Below, in pieces: positions 1 to 5,290 of a stretch of 6,539 nucleotides of DNA. The notes below the pieces were generated by a model, which was given only the letters and a program-made list of their open reading frames with translations, made no database searches and was not told the DNA's origin. The position numbers and the translations under genes are program-made. This stretch comes from Candidatus Krumholzibacteriia bacterium. Its GTDB lineage: Bacteria; Krumholzibacteriota; Krumholzibacteria; WVZY01; JAKEHA01. The stretch spans positions 1 through 6,539 of the forward strand of contig JAOTVO010000149.1 in the NCBI GenBank assembly GCA_029863355.1, given 5' to 3'. How positions within the stretch are numbered: the stretch's first letter is position 1; every line of letters starts with the position of its first letter.

Positions 1-1
1 G

Positions 2-265
2 CGCAAGCCGTGGGCACAGGCCAAGGCGGGCGACGACGAGGCCCTCGACGTCACGCTGCGCGTGCTGCTCGAGGTGCTGCGCCTCTGCTCGATCCTGTGC
101 CAGCCGTTCATGCCGGAAAAGGCGCGGCAGATGCGCGAGCAGCTGGAGCTGCCCGCGGACTTCGCGGCCATCCGACTGGACGAGGCGGCGGCCCCGGGCG
201 AGGCGGCGTGGCGCCGCGTGGGCGCGCCGGAGGTGCTGTTTCCGAAGCTGGAGGCGCCGGTTTAG
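2..265 (+). CDS. metG: Methionyl-tRNA synthetase, C-terminal end (partial)
   Basis: Only the last 87 codons are present, because the gene enters from the left edge; it ends at TAG 263-265. Methionyl-tRNA synthetase charges tRNA-Met with methionine in the cytoplasm. The visible part matches the end of the helical anticodon-binding domain: a KPW-x-x-AK opening, then a long helix containing LCSILCQPFMPEKA (the family's 'L-x-PFMP-x-x-A' signature), and finally a short 'LFPKLE' strand near the end. It stops there, so the optional C-terminal EMAP-II/Arc1p-like tRNA-binding domain of some MetG proteins is absent. The catalytic KMSKS and HIGH motifs would lie to the left of the window. Linkage to tatD, common for metG, supports the call. 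Another class Ia synthetase tail is possible but less likely. Confidence 0.85.
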   Translation, partial: RKPWAQAKAGDDEALDVTLRVLLEVLRLCSILCQPFMPEKARQMREQLELPADFAAIRLDEAAAPGEAAWRRVGAPEVLFPKLEAPV

Positions 266-393
266 AAGTGAGGGTTGCGGGTGGGCGCGGGCAGTCCGAC
301 ACGCCGTCCGCAGCAAGCGAACAGAATTTTCCATACGCGCGCGAGGATCCGGCATGGAGGACTGCCCACGCCCACCCGCGCTCCGAGTAGAGA
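266..393. other. metG-tatD intergenic gap
   Basis: 128 nt. It contains one AT-richer patch around 319-335 (AACAGAATTTTCCATAC), which could be part of a promoter for the tatD unit, but I could not place a -35/-10 pair with acceptable spacing. No terminator with a T-run follows metG. Whether tatD is co-transcribed with metG stays open. Confidence 0.4.
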
Positions 394-1653
394 ATGATTG
401 ACTCCCATTGCCATCTCGATCTCCCGCACTTCGAGGACGACTTCGAAGACACCGTCGCGCGCGCCGTCCGAGAGGGCGTGACCGCGTTCATGAACATCGG
501 CTACGACGAGGTGTCGGCGCGGGCGACGGCCGGGTTCGTCGAGCGCTTTCCGTTCTTCTTCGGCGTGGTGGGGACGCACCCGCACGATGCCTCCACGCAC
601 AGCGACGCGCACGAGACAGAGCTGCGCCGGCTGCTGGCGCATCCGCGCATCGTGGGCGTGGGCGAGATCGGCCTCGACTTCTACCGCGATCACTCCCCGC
701 GCGACACGCAACGGGAGGTCTTCCGCCGCATGCTGCGCCTGGCCCGGGAGACGGCCAAGCCCGTCGTCATTCACTGCCGCGACGCGTTCGAGGAAGTACT
801 GGAAGTGCTGCGCGAAGAGGGGCCTGCGCACCGCGGGATCTTTCACGCCTTCTCCGGAGACGAGGACGCGGCCCGGCGAGTGATCGACCTGGGCTTCCAC
901 CTCGGCATCGGCGGCGTGGCGACGTTCTCCAACGCGAACCTGCGCCGCACGCTGGAGGCGCTCCCCCTCGAGCGCATCGTGCTGGAGACGGACAGTCCCT
1001 ACCTCACACCCCACCCCTACCGAGGCAACCGCAACGAACCGGGCTACGTGACGCTGGTCGCGCAGGCCGTGGCGGAGGCCAACCGGACGACGCTCGGGGA
1101 TATCGCCCGCGTGACGACGGTGAACTTCTGCCGCGCGATGGGGGTGGAGCCGGGGGCGTGGCCGCGGCCCGTTTACAAGATCGGGGGCAGCGTCTATATT
1201 CATGTCGCTTCGGCCGATCCGGGGGAGCTCCAGGGAATCGACGGCGTCGACGAGCTGGTGATGTGCGGTCCGGGCGAACCACTCGCCGACGTGGGGCGCG
1301 TCGTGGCAGCCGCGCGCGCGGGCAAGGAGCGGGGCTGGCGCGTCCGGCTGGATACGGCGGGGCAGGGAAGCGCCATCGCCGGACGCGACGTCGCGGCGGA
1401 GCTGGCCGGAGTGATCGACGAAGTCGTGGTTTTGATGTACGGAACGGCGCCCGCGGCGGCCGAGCGCGCGGCGTCGGGTTGGGGGCGGGACGCGCGTTTC
1501 GAAGCCGCGTGCGAGTTCGTGCGTGAAGCGGTGCGCGCGGGCCTGGAGACGGTCTGCGAGTTCGTTGCCGTTCCCCGTTTCGACGTGGAGCAGTGCCGCG
1601 AGCTGGCAAAAACGCTTGGCGCAAAGTACGACATTCGTATGTACCGGTCGTAG
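394..1653 (+). CDS. tatD: TatD-family metal-dependent hydrolase with a C-terminal degenerate radical-SAM-like domain
   Basis: 419 residues, against about 255-265 for ordinary TatD. Residues 1-257 form a complete TatD TIM-barrel hydrolase (DNase family). Visible metal ligands are H5-x-H7 (MIDSHCHLD), E91 in GEIGLDFY, H127 in IHCRDA, H151 in FHAFSG and D200 in ETDSPYL. The cellular role in this organism is unknown; TatD proteins are cytoplasmic 3'-5' nucleases tied to DNA repair. Residues 260-419 are an extra domain. It has a YKIGGSVYIHV strand, VMCGPGEP (290-296), VRLDTAGQG with GRD (317-332), and a DVEQCRELAKTLG tail. This order closely follows the TatD-associated radical SAM family as I remember it, but the CxxxCxxC cluster motif is missing. 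The start at 394 places the HxH motif at residues 5-7, as usual, although only a weak GAG lies upstream. It is followed after 21 nt by the next gene, so it is probably the first gene of a three-gene unit. Confidence 0.93.
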   Translation: MIDSHCHLDLPHFEDDFEDTVARAVREGVTAFMNIGYDEVSARATAGFVERFPFFFGVVGTHPHDASTHSDAHETELRRLLAHPRIVGVGEIGLDFYRDHSPRDTQREVFRRMLRLARETAKPVVIHCRDAFEEVLEVLREEGPAHRGIFHAFSGDEDAARRVIDLGFHLGIGGVATFSNANLRRTLEALPLERIVLETDSPYLTPHPYRGNRNEPGYVTLVAQAVAEANRTTLGDIARVTTVNFCRAMGVEPGAWPRPVYKIGGSVYIHVASADPGELQGIDGVDELVMCGPGEPLADVGRVVAAARAGKERGWRVRLDTAGQGSAIAGRDVAAELAGVIDEVVVLMYGTAPAAAERAASGWGRDARFEAACEFVREAVRAGLETVCEFVAVPRFDVEQCRELAKTLGAKYDIRMYRS

Positions 1654-1674
1654 TACATTCCACGGAGGACGGAC

Positions 1675-2082
1675 ATGGAATGTGAGCACCAAGATGGTGA
1701 CATCATGGGCAGTTGCGCGATCTGTGGCGACACCGTGTGCGGGGAGTGCGTGCAGACGGTCTTCGACACGATGATCTGCTCGGTGCACGGCGATCTCGAG
1801 GACGAGGGGGCGTGGGAGCTGGTGGGGTTCTACTCGGGTTCCGTGCCCATAGAAGAGCGGCGTTTCTACTTGAACGAGCAGGGGCTCACGTCGCTCGCAG
1901 TCGAGGCGGACGACGACGTCACCGAGCTCTACGTGCCCGGCGAGGAAAAGGAAGACGCTTATGCGGTGCTATCCAGCGCGTCGGAGGATGGGCTGCAATG
2001 CGACGACTGCCGCGTCTACTATTCTGCGGATCTGGGCAGTTGTCCGGTGTGCGGTGTGCGGACCGTCGAGGAAGAGAGCTAG
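1675..2082 (+). CDS. Small two-zinc-finger protein with a DUF2007-like core
   Basis: 135 residues of unknown function. Three parts are visible. Residues 3-38 hold C3, H5, C14, C17, C22, C25, C35 and H38, spaced like a B-box-type zinc finger. Residues about 47-101 run from WELVGFYSG to YAVLSSA and resemble DUF2007 ('putative signal-transducing protein', a small GlnB-like fold), which normally begins with an L-V-x-x-Y-S strand, continues with a helix, and ends in a L-W/Y-V-P strand; here that last strand is ELYVPGEE. Residues 109-126 hold CxxC...CxxC (C109, C112, C123, C126), a zinc ribbon. There is no signal peptide or membrane segment, so it is probably cytoplasmic. The start is well supported: GGAGG at 1664-1668 lies 6 nt before ATG. 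It sits 21 nt after tatD and 12 nt before the dehydrogenase gene, so it is likely co-transcribed. The zinc ligands are visible; the DUF2007 match is from memory; a regulatory or partner-binding role is a guess. Confidence 0.85.
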   Translation: MECEHQDGDIMGSCAICGDTVCGECVQTVFDTMICSVHGDLEDEGAWELVGFYSGSVPIEERRFYLNEQGLTSLAVEADDDVTELYVPGEEKEDAYAVLSSASEDGLQCDDCRVYYSADLGSCPVCGVRTVEEES

Positions 2083-2094
2083 CGAGGAACCAAC

Positions 2095-3003
2095 ATGAAG
2101 GTACTGCTGACCGGGGGAACGGGTTTTCTGGGGACGGCGCTGCACGCCGAGCTGCGCGCGCAGGGGCACGACGTGCGCCTGCTCGTGCGACGCTCCAGCC
2201 TGTACAAGGTGGACGCGAGAGACGGCGCGGAGGTGATCGCGGGCGACGTCCTCGACACCCACGCGTGCCTGCGCGCGGTGGACGGCTGCGACGCGGTCGT
2301 CCACCTGGTGGGGATCCGCCAGGAGCGCCCGGAGCAGGGCACGACCTACGAGGCCATGCACACGGAGGCGACCTACGCCATCGTCGATGCGGCCGCGCGC
2401 TCGCGCGTGCCGCGCGTCGTCTACATGAGCGGACTGGGCACGCGCGAGGGCGCGCCGTCCCGCTATCACCGGACCAAGTGGGAAGCCGAGGGCATCGTGC
2501 GCCGCTCAGGAATGCGCTGGACGATCTTCCGCCCCTCGGTGGTGTTCGGCCCGGACGACGAGTTCCACCCGCTGATGATCGACCTGGTGCACAAGGCGGT
2601 GGTCCCGCTCGTCGACGGGGGGACGGCGCTCCTGCAACCGGTCTCGGTGCACAACGTGGTGCGGGCGGTGGCGATGTCGCTCACCATGCCCGAGGCGCAG
2701 GGCAGGATCTTCGAAGTGGGGGGACCGGAGCGCGTGGCCTTCGTCGACCTGGTGACGCGCGTGGCGCGCCACTGCGAGGTGTGGCCGAACACGGTCAAGG
2801 TATCGGCGCGGGTGATGAAGCCGGTGGTGGCGATGCTGCAGCGTTTCCGCAACTTCCCGTTGACCGTGGACGAGCTGATCATGCTCGCCGAGGACAACGT
2901 GTGCGCCACCTCGGAGTTCACGTCCGCGTTCGGATTCCCGCTCGACACCTACCTGGACAAGCTGCCGGCGCTGCTGGACAAGGCGCGCGTGAGGGCCGCC
3001 TAG
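2095..3003 (+). CDS. NDUFA9-like atypical short-chain dehydrogenase / NAD(P)-binding epimerase-fold protein
   Basis: 302 residues, a normal length for the family. The N-terminus has the Rossmann motif TGGTGFLG (residues 6-13) for NAD(P) binding, followed by the RLLVRR strand and AGDVLD (an adenine-contacting aspartate). The catalytic-type residues are S112 in YMSGLG and Y124-x-x-x-K128. The stretches HLVGI, RPSVVFGP and LLQPVSVHNVVRA, plus the late block LTVDELIMLAEDNV, are typical of the NDUFA9/complex-I-39-kDa-like branch of atypical SDRs. Members are annotated as NADH dehydrogenase accessory or NAD-dependent epimerase proteins; the substrate here is unknown. No nuo genes are visible, so a link to complex I is not supported by context. 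GAGGA at 2084-2088 lies 6 nt before ATG. The gene ends 24 nt before the convergent thioredoxin gene and is probably the last of the tatD unit. Confidence 0.9.
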   Translation: MKVLLTGGTGFLGTALHAELRAQGHDVRLLVRRSSLYKVDARDGAEVIAGDVLDTHACLRAVDGCDAVVHLVGIRQERPEQGTTYEAMHTEATYAIVDAAARSRVPRVVYMSGLGTREGAPSRYHRTKWEAEGIVRRSGMRWTIFRPSVVFGPDDEFHPLMIDLVHKAVVPLVDGGTALLQPVSVHNVVRAVAMSLTMPEAQGRIFEVGGPERVAFVDLVTRVARHCEVWPNTVKVSARVMKPVVAMLQRFRNFPLTVDELIMLAEDNVCATSEFTSAFGFPLDTYLDKLPALLDKARVRAA

Positions 3004-3027
3004 ACCCGGGCCGGGCGCGGCGTCGCG

Positions 3028-4101
3028 CTAGCGGCGCGCCTGCGCGTCCGCGTCCGCCTTGGCCTTGCGGAACTTCTCCACCTGGTTCTTGAAGTACGTG
3101 TCCTCGGGATCCTTCTCCAGCGCCTCCTTGCCCACCTCGATCGCCTGGTCGTACTCCCCGCGCGCGTAGTACACCTCGGCCAGCGTGTCGAGGATGCCCG
3201 CGTCGCGACCGGAGAGATCGGCCGCCTTCAGCGCGACCGCGAGGGCCTCGTCGAGTCCGATCCCGCGCTGCGCGCAGAACCACGCGAAGCCGTTGAGCAC
3301 GAGCGGGTCGTCGGGATGGCGCTCGACCACCTTGCGGTAGGCGGCCACGGCCGCGTCCGCGTTCTGCAACTTGTACTCGGTGGCCGCGAGCCGGCGCAGG
3401 CCGCTTTCGTATGCCTCCGAATCGGGGTAGCGGGCGATCAGCGCCTCGAAGTAGCGCTTGGCGTCGGCGTAGCGGTCGGTGGTGTACATCACCTCGCCCA
3501 GGGCGTAGGTGATGCCGGCGAAACGGCCCTGCGCGTCGTCGGGGTCGAGCTCCATGACCCGCGCCAGGCAGGCCTGGGCCTCCTCGGCGCGCACCGCGTC
3601 CACGTGCTTCATGCCCAGCGTGTAGAGCGTCTCGATATCGTCGGGATTCTCCGCGAGCTTCTCTTTGTAGTAGCTGACGGTGCCGATGCCGTCGATGTAA
3701 CCCTGGAACTTCTCCACGAAGGGTTCGGGCTCGAGGTAGCCGACGTGGCGGTCGATCTCCTCGCCGCCGGGATCGAAGATGATGAGGGTGGGATAGGCGA
3801 CCACACGGTACTTCTCGGCCAGCACTTCGCCCGCGCCGGTTTCCGCGTCGTACTTGACGGGGATCATCCCGCCCAGAAAGCGGGAGACGGCCTCGTCGGG
3901 GTAGGTGACCTTCTCCATCTGCTTGCAGGGTCCGCACCACGTCGCATAGAAGTCCACATAGACGTGCTTGCGCTCCGACTTGGCGCGCTCGAGGATGGAC
4001 TCCCACGGGTCCTCCGCCCACTGCACCTCGGCCAGGGTCGCGTTCGCCATCACCGCCAAGGCCGCCAGGGCCGCGGCGACGGCGATCCGGTTCGCACTCA
4101 T
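3028..4101 (-). CDS. Exported thioredoxin-fold protein with C-terminal TPR repeats
   Basis: 357 residues. Residues 1-24 look like a Sec signal peptide: a short n-region with R5, a hydrophobic IAVAAALAALAVM core, and possible cleavage after A21 or A24. Residues about 28-135 form a thioredoxin fold of the Thioredoxin_7/DsbD-gamma-like type, with the redox motif W55-C56-G57-P58-C59-K60 and the cis-proline in AYPT (P104). From about residue 140 to the C-terminus lie roughly five TPR-like helix pairs with recurrent D/E-P-D-D turns, such as ENPDD, ELDPDD, ERHPDD and EKDPED. It therefore probably acts outside the cytoplasm, reducing or exchanging disulfides in proteins held by the TPR scaffold; the partner is unknown. 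The ATG at 4101 is chosen over upstream in-frame codons because GGGAGG (4109-4114, minus strand) lies 7 nt upstream and the signal peptide starts there. It is transcribed away from rsmA and toward the dehydrogenase gene. Confidence 0.92.
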   Translation of the reverse strand: MSANRIAVAAALAALAVMANATLAEVQWAEDPWESILERAKSERKHVYVDFYATWCGPCKQMEKVTYPDEAVSRFLGGMIPVKYDAETGAGEVLAEKYRVVAYPTLIIFDPGGEEIDRHVGYLEPEPFVEKFQGYIDGIGTVSYYKEKLAENPDDIETLYTLGMKHVDAVRAEEAQACLARVMELDPDDAQGRFAGITYALGEVMYTTDRYADAKRYFEALIARYPDSEAYESGLRRLAATEYKLQNADAAVAAYRKVVERHPDDPLVLNGFAWFCAQRGIGLDEALAVALKAADLSGRDAGILDTLAEVYYARGEYDQAIEVGKEALEKDPEDTYFKNQVEKFRKAKADADAQARR

Positions 4102-4108
4102 GAAAACG

Positions 4109-4114
4109 CCTCCC
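4109..4114 (-). promoter_or_regulatory. Shine-Dalgarno site fixing the thioredoxin-TPR start
   Basis: Read on the minus strand, this is GGGAGG, 7 nt upstream of the ATG at 4101-4099. It excludes the long upstream in-frame extension, which would run into rsmA and has no signal-peptide-like start. Confidence 0.8.
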
Positions 4115-4199
4115 GGGATGGTCGCCCGCGCCCGTTCCGGCACGGGTCGTGCACGGTTTCTCGGCCGCGCCGGCGGCTGGCCGCGATCTGGCCGTCCGC

Positions 4200-4216
4200 G
4201 CCCGCGCGATGCGGGC
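4200..4216 (-). repeat. Short inverted repeat in the thioredoxin gene leader
   Basis: Perfect 6-bp arms GCCCGC and GCGGGC around a 5-nt loop, just inside the predicted leftward transcript. A second one, GCACG-GGT-CGTGC, lies at 4140-4152. Both could form small RNA hairpins. Neither has a following T-run, so they are not intrinsic terminators, and short perfect arms are not rare in DNA this GC-rich. Confidence 0.35.
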
Positions 4217-4240
4217 GGTCTGGAGCCCGGCGCTCGGGGC

Positions 4241-4269
4241 ATTATACCAGAAACGGATCGGACCGTCTC
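4241..4269 (-). promoter_or_regulatory. Extended -10 promoter for the thioredoxin-TPR gene
   Basis: On the minus strand there is TGG directly followed by a perfect TATAAT (4246 down to 4241), an extended -10 element. The hexamer 17 nt upstream is GAGACG (4269-4264), matching consensus in only 3 of 6 positions; the extended -10 may compensate. Transcription would start near 4234, giving a leader of about 130 nt before the ATG at 4101. Confidence 0.68.
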
Positions 4270-4293
4270 CAGAGTATCGTCCGGCCCGGTTGC

Positions 4294-4322
4294 TTGACGG
4301 CGGCCCACAAAGGGGCTATAAT
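4294..4322 (+). promoter_or_regulatory. Sigma70-type promoter for rsmA
   Basis: The -35 box is TTGACG (4294-4299, 5 of 6 to consensus), the spacer is exactly 17 nt (4300-4316), and the -10 box is a perfect TATAAT (4317-4322). Transcription would start near 4327-4330, giving a leader of about 120 nt before the rsmA TTG. This is near-consensus for a housekeeping sigma factor and unlikely by chance in such GC-rich DNA. It probably drives rsmA and the overlapping beta-barrel gene. Confidence 0.85.
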
Positions 4323-4342
4323 ACGGACGTTCAGGCATCTGG

Positions 4343-4438
4343 GTGTTTCTGCACCGGGAGGATCCCACCGCATCTCTGCTACTGGCCGACCACCACGCAT
4401 CCCCTGACCGGACCCCGTCGGTTCGTGTGGTCACATAA
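4343..4438 (+). CDS. Possible 31-codon leader frame upstream of rsmA
   Basis: Begins with GTG 4343, 13-16 nt after the predicted transcription start, and ends with TAA 4436-4438, 12 nt before the rsmA TTG and in the same frame. The product would be a short peptide starting MFLHRED and rich in Leu, His, Ser and Pro, unlike anything I recognise. There is no Shine-Dalgarno site upstream of the GTG, so translation is doubtful. If it were translated, ribosomes stopping at the TAA could re-initiate at rsmA, which would explain why rsmA lacks its own site. It may be only a chance open frame. Confidence 0.2.
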   Translation: MFLHREDPTASLLLADHHASPDRTPSVRVVT

Positions 4439-4450
4439 CGAACGCAGCCG

Positions 4451-5290
4451 TTGAAGCGAAAACTCGGCCGACCCAAGAAGCATCTTGGGCAGAACTTCCT
4501 CTACGACCCGGCGATCGCCGAACGCATCGCCGCGTCCACCGGGCTGGGACCCGGTGACGTGGCCGTCGAACTCGGCCCGGGGAGGGGAATTCTGACCCGG
4601 GCGCTGGCGTCGCGGGGCCTGCGCCTCGTGGCCATCGAGCTGGACACCGCGCTGGCCGCGACGCTGCGCGAGACCTTTGCCGAGGAGATCGCCGCCGGCG
4701 ACGTGGAGATCATCGCGGCCGACTTCACGGGTGTGCGGCTGCGCGGGCTCCTGGCCGAGCGAGGTCTGGAGCGCTGCGCTCTGGTGGGGAACATTCCCTA
4801 CCATCACACCCGCGACGTGCTCTTCGACTTCCTGGTCGGCGAGCACGCAGCGATCGACCGCGCGTCCATCATGGTGCAGCGGGAAGTGGGCGAGCGCATC
4901 GTCTCGGCTCCCGGGAGTCGGGTTTACGGCATCACCAGCGTGGTGCTGCAGGCGCTCTACAGGACGCGGTTGGCGCTGCGCGTGGCGCCGGGGTCTTTTT
5001 TCCCGCGGCCCCGGGTGTCGTCGGTGGTGGTGAGCTTCGAGCGGGCTGAGCCCCCGCTGCTCGCGGAGGGCGAGTTGGATGCTTTCGTCGCACTGGTCAA
5101 GGGCCTGTTCCAGCAGCGGCGCAAGACGATCCACAACACGCTCAAGGCGGCGTTTGGGCTCGAAGGCGAGGCGCTGGCGGAGGTCCATGCGGCAACCGGA
5201 ATCGACCTCGGCAAGCGCCCCGAGCAACTGGACAAGGAGTCTTTCGCCGAACTGACCCGGACCATTGCGCGTATCGAAGGCAAAGTGTGA
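4451..5290 (+). CDS. rsmA: 16S rRNA (adenine1518-N6/adenine1519-N6)-dimethyltransferase RsmA/KsgA
   Basis: 279 residues, normal for the family. It dimethylates two adjacent adenines in the 3' hairpin of 16S rRNA late in 30S assembly, using S-adenosylmethionine. Visible motifs: KKHLGQNFL (residues 9-17), the SAM-binding loop VELGPGRGILT (39-49), the acidic ribose-binding end AIELD (E63), the target-adenine motif NIPY (114-117), VQREVGERI, YGITSVVLQ, FFPRPRVSSVVV, then the C-terminal helical domain with FQQRRKTIHNTL and RPEQLDKESF. The start is TTG: an in-frame TAA at 4436-4438 blocks any upstream start, and the next in-frame candidates would cut off KKHLGQNFL. No Shine-Dalgarno site precedes it. 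The residues after NIPY are HHTRD rather than the usual (Y/N)IT/S(S/T)P. Its last bases overlap the next gene by 4 nt. Confidence 0.96.
   Translation: MKRKLGRPKKHLGQNFLYDPAIAERIAASTGLGPGDVAVELGPGRGILTRALASRGLRLVAIELDTALAATLRETFAEEIAAGDVEIIAADFTGVRLRGLLAERGLERCALVGNIPYHHTRDVLFDFLVGEHAAIDRASIMVQREVGERIVSAPGSRVYGITSVVLQALYRTRLALRVAPGSFFPRPRVSSVVVSFERAEPPLLAEGELDAFVALVKGLFQQRRKTIHNTLKAAFGLEGEALAEVHAATGIDLGKRPEQLDKESFAELTRTIARIEGKV
5276..5280 (+). promoter_or_regulatory. Ribosome-binding site deciding the GTG start of the beta-barrel gene
   Basis: GAAGG inside the end of rsmA, 6 nt before GTG 5287-5289. This favours the GTG over the in-frame ATG at 5317, which has no such site. The GTG overlaps the rsmA stop as GTGA, a usual sign of translational coupling. 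Confidence 0.6.

Larger units (their letters stand above)
4102..4450. other. Divergent intergenic region between the thioredoxin-TPR gene and rsmA
   Basis: 349 nt without a convincing protein gene. It holds the leftward leader (about 4102-4234) with two small inverted repeats, a left-reading extended -10 promoter, a right-reading sigma70-type promoter, and the roughly 120-nt rsmA leader with a stray Shine-Dalgarno-like GGGAGGA and a 31-codon frame. The two AT-rich -10 boxes stand out against a very GC-rich background. The predicted start points lie about 95 bp apart and face away from each other, so a shared regulator could act on both; I see no clear operator. No tRNA-like cloverleaf was found. 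Confidence 0.75.

Noticed and set aside
266..310. Terminator after metG
   Set aside because: Only imperfect GC-rich arms (GCGGGC and GTCCGC) with no T-run following.
262..1788. 508-codon open frame on the minus strand across tatD
   Set aside because: It lies opposite a gene with all TatD metal ligands. Its product is His/Arg/Ala-rich with no recognisable motif, as expected from antisense reading of GC-rich DNA.
3004..3035. Bidirectional terminator between the convergent genes
   Set aside because: There is a palindrome CGCTAGCG at 3026-3033 and much G+C, but no longer stem and no T-run on either strand. An intrinsic terminator is not supported.
1713..3092. 459-codon + strand frame spanning the zinc-finger and SDR genes
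   Set aside because: The product is Arg/Gly/Ala low-complexity. The overlapping genes in another frame have Shine-Dalgarno sites and clear motifs.
3316..4407. 363-codon + strand frame opposite the thioredoxin-TPR gene
   Set aside because: It is antisense to a gene with signal peptide, CGPC and TPRs, has no motif of its own, and would cross both promoters.
4329..4450. tRNA or riboswitch in the rsmA leader
   Set aside because: A GGTTCG near 4420 recalls a T-arm, but no acceptor, D or anticodon stems fit around it, and no known riboswitch core is recognisable.
4102..4476. N-terminal extension of the thioredoxin-TPR protein to an ATG at 4476
   Set aside because: It would overlap rsmA, cross both promoters, add 125 Arg/Pro-rich residues and bury the signal peptide. 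The ATG at 4101 has GGGAGG 7 nt upstream.
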